A DNA stretch of 64,000 nt from Hyperoodon ampullatus (GCA_949752795.1 OX457068.1:58283582-58347581), one strand, 5' to 3'; shown: positions 21,493-33,227, counted from the stretch's first letter. A program made the numbers and translations. Notes: generated by a model not told the origin, from the sequence alone.

Positions 21493-23180
21493 ATATTGTT
21501 TTTCCTGTCTGCATTTTCTGATATTTTTGTAATGATTATGTGTGCTCAATTTTTTAATAATAACATGATGAGAAACACAGGCATTAGAAAATATGAAAAT
21601 GGAAGAAAACTGAACACAACCAACACAGCAAGTAGAAAGGGCTGGGTTAATGAAGGGTAAACATGGAAGGGCACAGGCAGACATAGGATGTGGAAGTGTC
21701 ACAGGCAGAGATAGGACGTGGATGTGGCACAGGCAGAGATCTGGGCACCTGGGCAAGGGTGGGGAGCATCTTGTGTTGGCTGTTTAGGCGGAAGGAGAAG
21801 CAATGAGTAGGACTTTTTCTGTTATACCTGTTTTGGGTCATCAGCATTTTAAATAGTAAAATTAATTTTATTTTGAAAGGAAATTTTAAATGAAGAGATA
21901 TCAGTAAAAAGGCACTGACTTGGGCTAAGAGGGGTTAGGACAGTTTGAGACTATAAGAAAAGGTCATAAACTGAGGTGGACGTTACCCCTTGAGTGGAGG
22001 CCACTTCCTTTGTCACCTTGCTTTTCACTTTGAGAGAAATCCAAAACCCAATTACAAATTGAAACAAATCATTTAGAATGAGAGACTGAGAATCAGGAGC
22101 CTCAACAAAAGGGGAGAAGGCTCTACCAAGGGTTTGTTAGGAAAACAGATCAATCGCTGAGTCTCCAGAGCTTAAACAATGACTTGGATTGCTGGAAAGG
22201 AAGTGCGTCTCTTTGAATGTGACTGATGGAAGGGATCAACAGCAAGAGTCACCAGAGGTTTGTGAATCTAAATAACCTGCTGAATGTTGTTGAATATCAG
22301 AAAAATACCCAAACCAAAAAACACCCACAAAACCTATTTTAATCTTGTTTCTTGAAAGTTCAAATAGAGAAGAAAGGCAAATTAGCCAGGACAACTTTCT
22401 GTGGACTGAATAAGAGCATGCTAACAGTGATGGGAAGAACTGAAGTCTTGGCAATAAAGTTCTCTATGTAAGATTAGAAAAAAAAAGGAAAATTAAAAGC
22501 TTAAAATGTTGGAACAGCCTTTGAATGTATATCCCTTGGAACTGGTGATTATGCAAACCATGTTGTAAAATCTACAAATTATCTGTCAATAGTAGAATTT
22601 CATAAAATGTTTACTTTGGGGTCGCTTCTCTAATTGTGGGTTAGGAAGAGCACAGGAGTGCTTAACTGAAGAGAAAACAGAATTTGAGATTCAAAAGTGT
22701 TAAGTGAAGAGTCTGTGATATCAGACTGTTAATTGAGAAGATACTATAATGTTTCTTAGCACTGCACAATTCCATAGTCAGGACAAATCCCTGCTGAGTT
22801 AAAAAGGTTGGAATCTATGTAACTCTTGATGGGACCCAGAATTCCCTTCCTCCAGCTACTGCCCCATCCTTCATATTCTATGACTCAGACTTAAGTCCAA
22901 GCCCTTGTACTTGTGCCTACTCTTGGGAGACAGTACTACTGCTCCACTCATTTGCCCTCTTCAGACCCTGTTATGTGAGACACTGTTTTTGTCAAGGGAC
23001 ACCTGTGGTCACGTCCCTCTCAGTGCAGTTCAGTCTATCAGGTTCTCAGCTGGCTGCCCAGAGACTCTGTATTTTACTCCACAACAAAGGACCTCCACAT
23101 GCGGACAAGAATGCTCTTGCTCAAATGTCCGCTGTTGTATTCTGAGTACTTGTTCAGATCAAACTGCTGTTGTTTGCTGG
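21493..23180. other. Unassigned sequence with a short minisatellite
   Basis: About 1.7 kb with no recognised repeat family beyond the 28-bp tandem at 21672-21746. Short open frames in both directions carry no motifs. Confidence 0.5.
21672..21746. repeat. 28-bp minisatellite, about 2.7 copies
   Basis: Tandem units beginning cacaggcag at 21672, 21700 and 21728. Units 1 and 2 differ at only a few positions and the third is partial. Confidence 0.9.
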
Positions 23181-23189
23181 CTGTCAGGG

Positions 23190-23417
23190 TTTTTTTTTGT
23201 TTGTTTGTTTGTTTTTTTGTTTTTTGCGGTACGCGGGCCTCTCACTGTTGTGCCCTCTCCCGTTGCGGAGCACAGGCTCCGGTCGTGCAGGCTCAGCGGC
23301 CATGGCTCACGGGCCCAGCCGCTCCGCGGCATGTGGGATCTTCCCAGACCGGGGCACGAACCCGTGTCCCCTGCATCGGCAGGCGGACTCTCAACCACTG
23401 CGCCACCAGGGAAGGCC
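23190..23417 (-). mobile_element. CHR-2-type SINE, antisense
   Basis: Reverse-complement full-length element: poly-T with (GTTT)n, then 'gcggtacgcgggcctctcac', the GC-rich body, and the end 'ccaccagggaaggccc'. Flanking ctgtcaggg at 23181-23189 and 23418-23426 is an identical 9-bp duplication. Many CpGs persist, suggesting youth. The overlapping plus-strand frame of 238 codons (22905-23621) simply reads through this SINE. Confidence 0.95.
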
Positions 23418-23426
23418 CTGTCAGGG

Positions 23427-24442
23427 GTTTTTAAGACCCAGAGAGCATGTTTTTCTGTTTCTTTTTCTCTAAAGCAGATCAGGAATTTCCCCTTTTTCCT
23501 TTCTTACACTCTCTTCTGCCCATCACACCTCAAGAGACAAAGTTCTGGAGTCACAGCTTTCACCTCCTTCCTCCCTTTGGTACATGATCCAAATCTCCCA
23601 TCTAGTTGGTTGCATCTGTAACCAGTGCAGCCTGTTGCACCCTCAGGCAGAGAAACCCCATAATGGCACTAAGAATTTTGCTCTTTCATGCCCATCAGAA
23701 CCTTAAATCTGGTGGTTAGGTGGTTAGGTGTGGACCAAACAGCTGACATCCCTGTAAGTAGAGAGATTCTCTAATTCAGCCAACAGTGGTTTGGAAATGG
23801 CCGAATCTACACTCTGAATAGCAAACTACCTACACCTTATTGAGCATAGTTGATATTTAAGAAATTATAAAGGGCCCTACTGGAACAGGTGATAACCCTG
23901 AATAGGTGTGTCTGAGGGAGCAGTTTTTGATATGTTTATTTTCCTTTGCAAATTCATGATGCTCTTATCATACTACTTATTGCTTTAGGGACTTGTACCC
24001 TTGCTAAAAATATAGCCCTTAAACACTGGTTCTCTCAGGTCACTTCTGGGGAGGTTTTGCTTTTTTCACCGTGCTTCTCAGAGTGCTGGCTGCAATTGTG
24101 GGGTACACGGTGTTTCGTTTTCCCCCCTCCCTAGCTCCCTCCCTCCACGCCCCGGGGTAATTCCCACCCTCTCTCCCTAGGACAAATGTTCTCTGCAGTT
24201 GTGTTATCTTTGCTATGATATTTACCTTCTGATAGTCTGATAGAACCTGATAGCCAGGAAGAGGACAGTTGGAGGGATCCTTATCCATCTTCTCTATACA
24301 CCTCTCTTATCCCCACTTGCTAAAATATGTTTTGAACCCTTCCAAGGTAGGTAAATGGGGAGGGAACAGAGTCAAGAGCCCGGGAAGTCATTACTTGAAT
24401 GATCCTGCCCTGAGAGAGCTTTGTGATTGGTAGGCCCGTAGG
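23427..24442. other. Unassigned sequence
   Basis: No repeat or gene recognised. A C-rich stretch of CTCCCT runs lies at about 24121-24175. Small frames of 62 (+) and 82 (-) codons show no motif. Confidence 0.5.
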
Positions 24443-26351
24443 TTTTTTTTTTTTTTTTACAACTTTATTGGACTATAATTGCTTCACAATGGTGTATTAG
24501 TTTCCGCTTTATAACAAAGTGAATCAGTTATACATATACATCTGTTCCCATATCCCTTCTCTCTTGCGTCTCCCTCCCTCCCACCCTCCTTATCCCACCC
24601 CTCCAGTCGGTTACAAAGCACCGAGCTGATCTCCCTGTGCTATGCGGCTGCTTCCCACTAGCTATCTACCTTACGTTTGGTAGTGTATATATGTCCACGC
24701 CTTTTTCTCGCTTTGTCACAGCTTACCCTTCCCCCTCCCCATATCCTCAAGTCTATTCTCAAGTAGGTCTGTGTCTTTATTCCTATTTTACCCCTAGGTT
24801 CTTCATGACAGTTTTTTTTTCTTTAATTCCATATATATGTGTTAGCATATGGTATTTGTGTTTTTCTTTCTGACTTACTTCACTCTGTGTGAAAGACTCT
24901 AGGTCCATCCACCTCATTACAAATAGCTCAATTTTGTTTCTTTTTATGGCTGAGTAATATTCCATGGTATATATGTGCCACATCTTCTTTATCCATTCAT
25001 CAGATGATGGACACTTAGGTTGTTTCCATCTCCAGGCTATTGTAAATAGAGCTGCAATGAACATTTTGGTACATGACTATTTTTGAATTATGGTTTTCTC
25101 AGGGTATATGCCCATTAGTGGGATTGCTGGGTCATATGGTAGTTCTATTTGTAGTTTTTTAAGGAACCTCCATACTGTTCTCCATAGTGGCTGTACCAAT
25201 TCACATTCCCACCAGCAGTGCAAGAGGGTTCCCTTTTCTCCACATCCTCTCCAGCATTTATTGTTTCTAGATTTTTTGATGATGGCCATTCTGACTGGTG
25301 TGAGATGATATCTCATTGTAGTTTTGATTTGCATTTCTCTAATGATTAATGTTGAGCATTCTTTCATGTGTTTGTTGGCAGTCTGTTTATCTTCTTTGGA
25401 TAAATGTCTATTTAGGTCCTCTGCCCATTTTTGGATTGCGTTGTTTGTTTTTTTGCTATTGAGCTGCATGAGCTGCTTTTAAATTTTGGAGATTAATCCT
25501 TTGTCAGTTGCTTCATTTGCAAATATTTTCTCCCATTCTGAGGGTTGTCTTTTGGTCTTGTTTATGGTTTCATTTGCTGTGCAAAAGCTTTGAAGTTTCA
25601 TTAGGTCCCATATGTTTATTTTTGTTTTTATTTCCATTTCTCTAGGAGGTGGGTCCAAAAGGATATTGCTGTGATTTATGTCATAGAGTGTTCTGCCTAT
25701 GTTTTCCTCTAAGAGTTTGATAGTTTCTGGCCTTCCATTTAGATCTTTAATCCATTTTGAGCTTATTTTTGTGTACGGTGTTAGGGAGTGATCTAATCTC
25801 ATACTTATACATGTCCCTGTCCAGTTTTCCCAGCACCACTTATTGAAGAGGCTGTCCTTTCTCCACTGTACATTCCTGCCTCCTTTATCAAAGATAAGGT
25901 GACCATATGTGCGTGGGTTTATCTCTGGGCTTTCTATCTTATTCCATTGATCTATCTTTCTGTTTTTGTGCCAGTACCATACTGTCTTAATTATTGTAAC
26001 TTTGTAGTATAGTCTGAAGTCAGGGAGTCTGATTCCTCCAGTTCCATTTTTTGTTCTCAAGATTGCTTTGGCTATTCAGTGTCTTTTTTGTTTCCATACA
26101 AATTGTGAAATTTTTTGTTCTAGTTCTATGAAAAATGTCAGTGGTAGTTTGATAGGGATTGCATTGAATCTGTAGATTGCTTTGGGTAGTAGAGTCATTT
26201 TCACAATATTGATTCTTCCAATCCAGGAACATGGTATATCTCTCCATCTATTTGTATCATCTTTAATTTCTTTCATCAGTGTCTTATAATTTTCTGCATA
26301 CAGGTCTTTTGTCTCCTTAAGTAGGTTTATTCCTAGATTTTTTATTCTTTT
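24443..26351 (-). mobile_element. Relatively young LINE-1, antisense, 5'-truncated (about 1.9 kb)
   Basis: Same orientation and very similar sequence to the element at 18720-21479. Poly-T, 3' UTR, then ORF2 C-terminus with long minus-strand frames at 25077-25469 and 25479-26060. It stops before the FADD motif. Possible short flanking repeats ccgtaggt / ccataggt are weak. Confidence 0.95.
25077..26276 (-). pseudogene. LINE-1 ORF2 C-terminal remnant
   Basis: Blocks in at least three frames encode the C-terminal region. The proximal block has [17 protein letters not shown] (26076-26276), the middle has [13 protein letters not shown], and the distal has [20 protein letters not shown]. Cysteine/histidine-rich residues of the ORF2 C-terminus are visible. 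No RT or endonuclease remains. Confidence 0.93.
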
Positions 26352-26837
26352 CCATAGGTGTTTAAGGCTGTCTCTTTCTCAGGTGCATGCCTCAGTGGTC
26401 TTCTCAGAGGATCCCTTAGGGACCACACTAACAGTGACTTCCTCCATCTGCTGCCTTGCCCTCAGCCCTTCTTTCTTGGCAGTTTACTTCAAAGACACTC
26501 AGTCTGCCAGAACGCATTATCTTTCCTTACTATATTCTTTTGTGGGATTTCACATGGCTCCCAGCCAGCTCTCCTTCCCGTTTGGACCACTTCTGGTCCA
26601 TGAGAAACTCTTATGCAGCCTTTACCCCAACAAAGCAGTGAATTGTTAGTTGTAGTTTCTTCTCCTTAATGCTTAGATATAGGGCTGGAGCACAGGAGAA
26701 GCTGAGTGAGAAATACAACTGGGCTCAGAATCTCTTCCTTTCAGTCCTGAGTAAATGTCATTGTACTAAGAGTTTCTTCTCTCCCCTTTCCTGAGACTGT
26801 ACTTCCCCTGAGCAGGCTACTACAGAGACCCTCTAGA
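26352..26837. other. Unassigned sequence
   Basis: Moderately GC-rich compared with its neighbours, with overlapping 60-88 codon plus-strand frames at 26358-26649. No motif or splice context supports a gene. Confidence 0.45.
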
Positions 26838-26968
26838 CATGTAAAACGAGGATAATAATAGTTCCTACCTCATAGGGTTGTGTGAAGGTTAAATGAGCTA
26901 ATGTGTTTAAAGCACTTACAGCAGATGCTGGCACAGAGTAATTGCCATGTAAGTATCAGCTATTGTCA
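26838..26968 (+). repeat. MIR SINE fragment, sense
   Basis: 'ggataataatagttcctacc', 'tcatagggttgtgtgaagg', 'aatgagctaatgtg' and 'gctggcacagagtaa' are the core and 3' half of MIR in order. Confidence 0.9.
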
Positions 26969-27533
26969 CATTTACAGTGCCATGAGGATGAACCCTCTAG
27001 CTCACACCTCTAGTTCTGTGGATCTGAGGCAGAAGGATGGAGCTGGAGGTGGGATAAGCAAGGATTAGTCTTGAACTGGAAGGAGATTTGGGACTTGGAG
27101 TGGGGGACATAAGTACATTAGGTTTATTAGCTGTACAGGAAGTAACTAATTAAAAACATTATTACTGAAATTTCTTCAAGCTAGGCTTCATGAAGAGGAA
27201 ATGTTGAATAGCCAGACAAGTGAAATATTAAAATTATGCATTTGGCTAGACTGGAAGAAACAGTCGATGGAATATACTGTCTTGTTAAATATATACAGTA
27301 ATTAACCCTTTACTCAGTGAAGTAGGTGAACTCCTAAAATCCGAGCTTATGCCTCAACAGTATCTAAATGATTGGCTGAGATTTCAAAGGGACTCTGGAG
27401 CCCAATAGAAATTAAGATGCCAACTCATTACCTGTCAGCAGTTGAGTTATCGTCCATTTTAGACCTTGAACAGCTATCATGTTCTGTGTTTTTAGGCTTC
27501 TGAAAGGCACAGAGTATGTAGACCCAACCCAAG
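26969..27533. other. Unassigned sequence
   Basis: Nothing recognised. Confidence 0.5.
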
Positions 27534-27535
27534 TA

Positions 27536-27870
27536 CAGTAAGTGCCCTACATACAAACAACTTTCATCCTGAGAGTATGTTCGTTAAGTCCAATGTGTTC
27601 GTAAGTCCAACAAAGCTAGCTTAGGTACTGAACTAACACAATCAGCTATATAGCACTGTATTGTAATAGGTTTATAATACTTTTCACACAGATAATGCTT
27701 ACATAAAAAACAAACAAACACAAAAAATAAAGAAAGCATTTTTAATCTGACAGTACAATACCTTGAAAAGTACAGTAGTACAGTACAACAGCTGGCATAC
27801 AGGGATTGGCATGAACCTTCACATCTTCGAAAGTTTGCAACTTGAAGGTTCGTATGCAGGGGATTTACCG
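27536..27870 (+). mobile_element. Mariner/Tigger-type MITE with inverted ends
   Basis: Left end cagtaagtgccctacatac and the reverse complement of the right end (cggtaaatcccctgcatacg) are clear imperfect terminal inverted repeats. The element is flanked on both sides by TA (27534-27535 and 27871-27872), the target duplication typical of the Tc1/mariner superfamily. At 335 bp with no transposase frame, it is a non-autonomous derivative. The family name is not certain. Confidence 0.85.
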
Positions 27871-27872
27871 TA

Positions 27873-29000
27873 ATTCAACAAAAGTTCTCCCCTGTTTTAT
27901 GAGTCTTATGTTTTCCAAATTTTATAAGATTAGCACATTCTTTACAATCAGATAAAAGACCCCTCCAACCTGAACTAATAAGCACTGTGATCTTTATCCA
28001 CCTGCCTTGATTGTTCTTTCTGCTTACTTGCCTGCCTGGGCTCTCTCCATCTTCTGCTAGCCTCCCTGTCTGCCAGCTTCAGGAGCCTTGCTGACCAGAT
28101 CAGCCTTCACGTGCTATCAGATCCCGTTGGCTATGTCTCTTCTCTCCCAAGAGCTGCATGTAAAACACGGGATGTTCTGCACATTGATTCCATTGATGTC
28201 TTGTCAAATACTCTGAAGCCCACAGCCTCATCAGCCACAGAGGACAGATCAGAGATGGCCCCTCTGGTCTTTTGACCCTGATTATTCTTTCTTTTCATTC
28301 TGACTTTCTCTTGGCATTATAGAATTATATGGCAAAGGAAAGCCTGAGGGAGGGGGAAGGAAGGAAATGAGGAGGAGGGAGTAGGAGGTCAGTGCTCACA
28401 AAAACACAAGAACAAAAGAACTGCAAATTCGGACTTCTCTACACAGGCACCTTCCTTACAGAAAGTCAGTGTGGACCGTCCATCATCTCCCAGGACTCCC
28501 AGCTCAGGGCTCACTTGGACCAAGTGAGAGCTGCCTAGTCAGTTACTCATCAGGGTCCCCTGTGTGCAGTCATCCCACTTTCTTCAGGGGTGCCTCCCAC
28601 TGCCTTTGGGGGCTTCACATCCCTAATATTTATTAAGGAGACAAAAAGGAATAGTTAATGGAGCCTGTGGTTGGAGAGCAGCAGGTGGCCCAGGGCTGCA
28701 GCTGCAGAGCGGGCTCTTGCTTGGCAAATGTTTGACCAGATTTATTTTGCTGTTGTTTTTATTTTGTTTGGATATTTGTCGTTGTTGTTACTGAACACAT
28801 CAAGAGATGATATGTGCCCTAATTGCACTTCCGGAATACTTTCTAACAATTCTGATAATCTACTGTTTTCAAAATTCAAGTCTTGGCATTGGAAGTTCCT
28901 CTAATATCTGAGTCTGGTTTGTGCATGAAGGTGGGTCAAGACTGAAGAACCTATGAATATGCAATTTGTAACAATCTGTGGAGCTGAAAATGAAATGGAT
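27873..29000. other. Unassigned sequence
   Basis: Includes a purine-rich tract at about 28335-28390 and a 77-codon plus frame at 28671-28904 with no family match. There is no repeat I can name, so part of this may be genuinely single-copy. Confidence 0.5.
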
Positions 29001-29001
29001 T

Positions 29002-29030
29002 ATGTGTGTGTGTGTGTGTGTGTGTGTGTA
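29002..29030. repeat. (TG)n microsatellite
   Basis: About 28 bp of uninterrupted TG repeats. Confidence 0.96.
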
Positions 29031-29559
29031 TAAAATCTCTGTATTTGCCTCCTGTATTTGGAATTTAGAGTTTTAAGTGAAAGTTGGTGCATTTATCTGA
29101 CTTGTCAACATTATAGATGATACAGTATATTTATAAAGATATTTGCATATATTTTATCAGACAGATGCTCTTAGATGATTTAGTGTTCTAGCTTATATTT
29201 GGAAAAGAAATTAATACATGAAATGAAGATGAAAAGCTCAGGGGATTTGACTCACTCTTAGTCCTACTTTCCTATTGCACTTGGGTTGTGTGACCTTTTG
29301 GGCTCAATGCTGGATGTGGGCAAATTAGTGAAATAGGGGTCCTCCCACCTCTTTCTCTTTTGTTACTGCCCACCTGCAGACTACAGTGTATCCTAATCCT
29401 CAGAGGTTTATTTTGGGCCTTGCAGTTTACTGGTTATTTAAAATGCACCTTCCTTCTATTGAGTTTTAAATGGACAGTCTTGAAAACCTAAAATATCAAA
29501 GATTAAAAAATTGGAGTTCCTTAAGAACTTCTGCAACAAAAACAAACCTGGTTGAAAAA
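29031..29559. other. Unassigned sequence
   Basis: No repeat or gene recognised. Confidence 0.5.
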
Positions 29560-29745
29560 GTGCTTTTGCCCATATTACCTCATTCTGATTTTTCTTTCAC
29601 AGTTACAGAAGCCCTATTTGATAAGGACAGTTTTTATTAGGTATGCTGTACAGATGATAAAACTGATATTCAGAGCTGTAAGGCATTTAAAGCCACAATA
29701 AGCCTCAGCCCCAAGATATGAGGGTTCATCTCCCTTGAAGTGCTT
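29560..29745 (-). repeat. MIR SINE, antisense, diverged
   Basis: 'acagatgataaaactgatat', 'tcagagctgtaaggcattta' and 'ccatattacctcattctga' follow reverse-complement MIR order. Heavily mutated. Confidence 0.6.
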
Positions 29746-29894
29746 TCCACCCCTATGATATAGCACTACCTCTGCTCTCTAATGATGGAATTTCAGGCAG
29801 TAGGACAGAAGAGGGAGAGAGACTTTGGGTCAGGGAAGCTTACTCATCTCCTTGAGGATTGCCCTCTGTCCTACCTCTTCTGGAAGAATAATAT

Positions 29895-30030
29895 GGTAGA
29901 GCAAAATCTACTTAGAATCGGACAGAATTTAGTTCTTAATCCACCTCTGCAACTTGCTAGCTGTGTGCTCTGGGCAAAGTATTTAACATCTCTGAGCTCC
30001 AATTTTGCATTTTGTAAAATGGAGAAACAT
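29895..30030 (+). repeat. MIR SINE, sense
   Basis: 'cacctctgcaacttgctagc', 'tgtgtgctctgggcaaagta' and 'tttgtaaaatggagaaa' are the tRNA-related and core parts of MIR. It lies head to head with the antisense MIR 150 bp upstream. Confidence 0.88.
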
Positions 30031-30815
30031 TGAAGAATTTGAAATGTGCATATAATATTCCTGATTTATATTGGAAACCAAGGTGATATTTCTGATTAAT
30101 ACCTCACATTTGCTTTCTCCCTTTTGGGAATGAGAAAAACTCAAATAAAAGGACAATTCAAGCTACACATACAAGTGTTCACACACAAGTTGGCTTCAGG
30201 TTAAAGAGAAAACTGGTCTAATTCAGATAAGCAATGATTTTTCTATTATCAAATAGTTGATTCCATCGAGTTTGAGTTTCCCAAATGAGTTTTAAGTGGA
30301 GATAGAGTCTCATTTCATTGAGTTCTCATACTTGGCCACCTAATATGCTCATCTGGAGGACTCATTTTGGGGGTTAGAACACAAACTCGAAGCAACCATG
30401 TCAACAAATGTGAGGGGTCTGAGATTTATTTCCCTACTTACAAGCTAACAGGTTGGTCAACCACAGTTTCATGGGCCCTGGTGGAAGACTCAAGTGTCCT
30501 GAGTCAGAGACAAAGGACCTCACTGCTCACAGCACAGCGAGCAGCAGAAGCTTCATGTTAGTGTCCATTCCCCTTGGCCTCAATTTCTAAAGCAACGCTG
30601 GCAGCCCAGGAGGTGCTGCACAGATAGCGGTAGGCATCATGGTTGAAAACTCCCAAATTTAGGAAACCACGCATTTTATAATGGGCTGCAAGTAAATCTT
30701 TTCAACTTTTACCTCAGTGGCAGTTATTATCTTTATTATACTGAGCAGCAAGCAAACCTGCCCTTAACTCTGGAGGAAGAGATCTTCTAAGGCTAGTTGT
30801 TATACAAACATCCTT
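30031..30815. other. Unassigned sequence
   Basis: No repeat or gene recognised. Confidence 0.5.
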
Positions 30816-30827
30816 AAAAAGATAATC

Positions 30828-31046
30828 CTGGTATGTGTGGGGACAAATTAGGAGTATGGAATTAACAGATACAAACTACTATACATAAAATAGATAAACA
30901 ACAAGGATTTACTGTATAGCACAGGGAATTATACCCAATATCTTATAATAACTTATAATGGAACATTATCTGCAAAAAAGTGGAATCACTGTGCTGTACA
31001 CCTGAAACTAACACAATAGTGTAATTTAGCTATACTTCAATTAAAA
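30828..31046 (+). mobile_element. LINE-1 3' UTR fragment, sense, very short
   Basis: Only the last 220 bp of a cetartiodactyl-type LINE-1 3' UTR, from 'ggacaaattaggagtatgg' to 'tatacttcaattaaaa'. Flanking aaaaagataatc (30816-30827) and aaaaagatagtc (31047-31058) match at 11 of 12. An extreme 5' truncation. Confidence 0.92.
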
Positions 31047-31058
31047 AAAAAGATAGTC

Positions 31059-31374
31059 TACGACAAAGAGAGTCAGTGCCTCTACTTACAAGATATGCAG
31101 CAACAAGAAAGACCCATAGAGAGTTGTCTCCCTGAAAATGACATACACATTCATTGCCGATTACACATGTACTAATATCCACTAAGAGCACTAAGGCACT
31201 GCTTGTTTTGTGATGGGTCAGGGAATTGCTTGGAGTCGCAGGGTCCTCCACAACATCTTCCAGAGTTTCTCTGCTTTGAGAACACTGATAGTTTTCTGCA
31301 TGAGCTCTTTCTCCCTTACTAGTAAACTGGCCACATTTTATATTTTTAAAAGTTACCGCCTCCCCAAGTATTTA
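31059..31374. other. Unassigned sequence
   Basis: Nothing recognised. Confidence 0.5.
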
Positions 31375-31545
31375 AAATATTTGTTACTGAGTGCTTCCTA
31401 TGTGCCAGGCATTGCCAATGCTTCTCATAAGTTACTCTTATCTCCATTCCACAGATGAAGAAACCGAGGCCCAAATGTTAAGGCAGTTTAACCAGGATCA
31501 CATGAGTAATTGTGGCAGGGATTGGACTGAAAGATCTGGTTCTTT
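31375..31545 (-). repeat. MIR SINE, antisense
   Basis: 'tgcttcctatgtgccaggca', 'ttccacagatgaagaaaccg', 'aggcccaaatgttaaggcag' and 'ggcagggattggactgaaag' match reverse MIR in order. Confidence 0.88.
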
Positions 31546-32329
31546 GCAATCTCACTAAAACAATAATAGTAATAAAGAAAAGCAAAATGTGTCTTATGCA
31601 GTTCTTCCTTATTGAAATATACTTGGAGAGAGGGATAGAGAATTAGAAGCAGGAACAGAAAAACTGGGGGTAAAATTCTCTTCACATTTTACAGTCACCA
31701 TTTAAGTCACTATATATACAGAGAATGCTTGGAGAAACCTGTAAAATAGTGAATAGCATATGGGAGAAAGATTTATATTCCAATTGTCTACATTTAAGAA
31801 ATACTTTGCATATCTGTTCAAGGCTTCCAGGCATGGTTTTGAATATGAATGAGAGAGGAAGAAACAAAGGAGGCCCAGAGGCAAGAAAAGGCAATTAGAG
31901 GGCCTCCGACAGGGAACATCAAGGGAGGGAGAGGCTTTGGCCTGACCTCATCACCAAGCTAGGTGAAGTCTGAGTCTGCTTTTGGCTGTTTTCTCACTGA
32001 AAATTGGGTATCCCTTCATGGCCTCCTCTGAGACTTACCTGTAATTACATCAGAAATTGGGCCATAATTTTCCTTCATAAATGGCTTCTGTGGCTGCATG
32101 CAATATACAAGTTATTGGACTGTAACCAGTCACTTCATTAATTTTCTGATGCATTGATTAGGTTAATATGTGCCACCATCTTAGAAGGGGAGGAAACTAT
32201 TAGGCTTCAGCCAAACTTACCTAAATTCATGGGATCTTGATGAGTCTGCTGTTAGAATTAGAGCAAAAATTAACTTTCATCTTTCAAGTGAAGTTATGAA
32301 CTAGTAATAAAGACCCCGAGGCTTTGCAC
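31546..32329. other. Unassigned sequence
   Basis: No repeat or gene recognised. Minus-strand frames of 60-70 codons overlap one another without motifs. Confidence 0.5.
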
Positions 32330-32469
32330 TACTTTGTATTTTTACCCCTGTAGCTGAGAGAGTAAATAGAGCAGGCACTCTTACCCCAATTTTATGCATG
32401 AGATAGGGGACGCAGAGTTAAACGACTACTGAAACCAGCTCATTGCTGGTAAAACCGAACAAAGTCTTT
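32330..32469 (-). repeat. MIR SINE, antisense, diverged
   Basis: 'gcaggcactcttaccccaat', 'atgagataggggacgcagag' and 'ttaaacgactactgaaacc' follow reverse-complement MIR. It ends at the CTCF-like site. Confidence 0.6.
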
Positions 32470-32487
32470 CCACTAGATGGCGCTGCC
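32470..32487 (+). promoter_or_regulatory. CTCF-like binding site
   Basis: ccactagatggcgctgcc fits the CTCF core CCASYAGRKGGCRSY closely. All the strongly constrained positions (CCA, AG, GGC, GC) are present. CTCF is an architectural zinc-finger protein that anchors chromatin loops. It sits at the edge of a decayed MIR and retains CpG. Orientation as read gives the motif on the plus strand. Binding is inferred only from the motif. Confidence 0.6.
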
Positions 32488-32489
32488 CA

Positions 32490-33226
32490 CTAAGCTAGAG
32501 GCTTGGCGTTGTGCTTGCTGTTCACGGAGCTTCTCAGTATACAAAACTGCAAGAATTTCTCCCCCACCCCTTAAATAACTGAAAGAAGAAAGCCTCATTA
32601 AAAGTTCTGTGGTCTTCCTTAACTTCTCTCTGCTCAGCCATAATTTAGTGTGGTTAGTATTAAGGTGCAGATCTGAACACGGTATTCCTGGAATAGCAGC
32701 GTTTTGGAGGCCACATTTATAAAGCAAATTTCTGAAGATTATATCATTTTTTAAACACTTTGGTTTACATGATTAAAATTGGGATGGGTATAAAGAAAGA
32801 AATCTGACATTCCAGACAAAACATGGACATAGAAACAAGGATAAACAATTGAAAATAATACTGCTGGAAGAAAAATCATACCCTTTGGATGAGGCTTTGG
32901 CAATAGTAACTCAGAATAAATCATAAAAAGAAATACTGTTTTGAAACTTCATTGTCTCTCATTTATGAATATCCTAGAAAAAATATAATAGTATGTGGAA
33001 TTCTGGTTTCTTTTGTTCAATTAATATGCTCTATTCCAAATATTCTTTTTTTTAAAAAAAAGCTATTGTTTATAAATATAAACAAATATTGGCCTGTACT
33101 TGGGTTTAGTCTGGGTTACTGCACAGCTATCTCTTTGCTGATAGTTTGGATGATAAATATTTCTGTCCTGGTTATCGTTGAGCTAGATTTTTTTTTAAAA
33201 AAGGGTCTTGTTTTTTATATTTAATG
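32490..33226. other. Unassigned sequence
   Basis: No repeat or gene recognised. A 90-codon plus-strand frame (32952-33224) is very rich in I, L and F, as expected of AT-rich random sequence. Confidence 0.5.
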
Positions 33227-33227
33227 G

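Noticed and set aside
22905..23621. 238-codon plus frame as a gene
   Set aside because: Crosses an antisense SINE with clear target duplications, with no domain, promoter or splice evidence.
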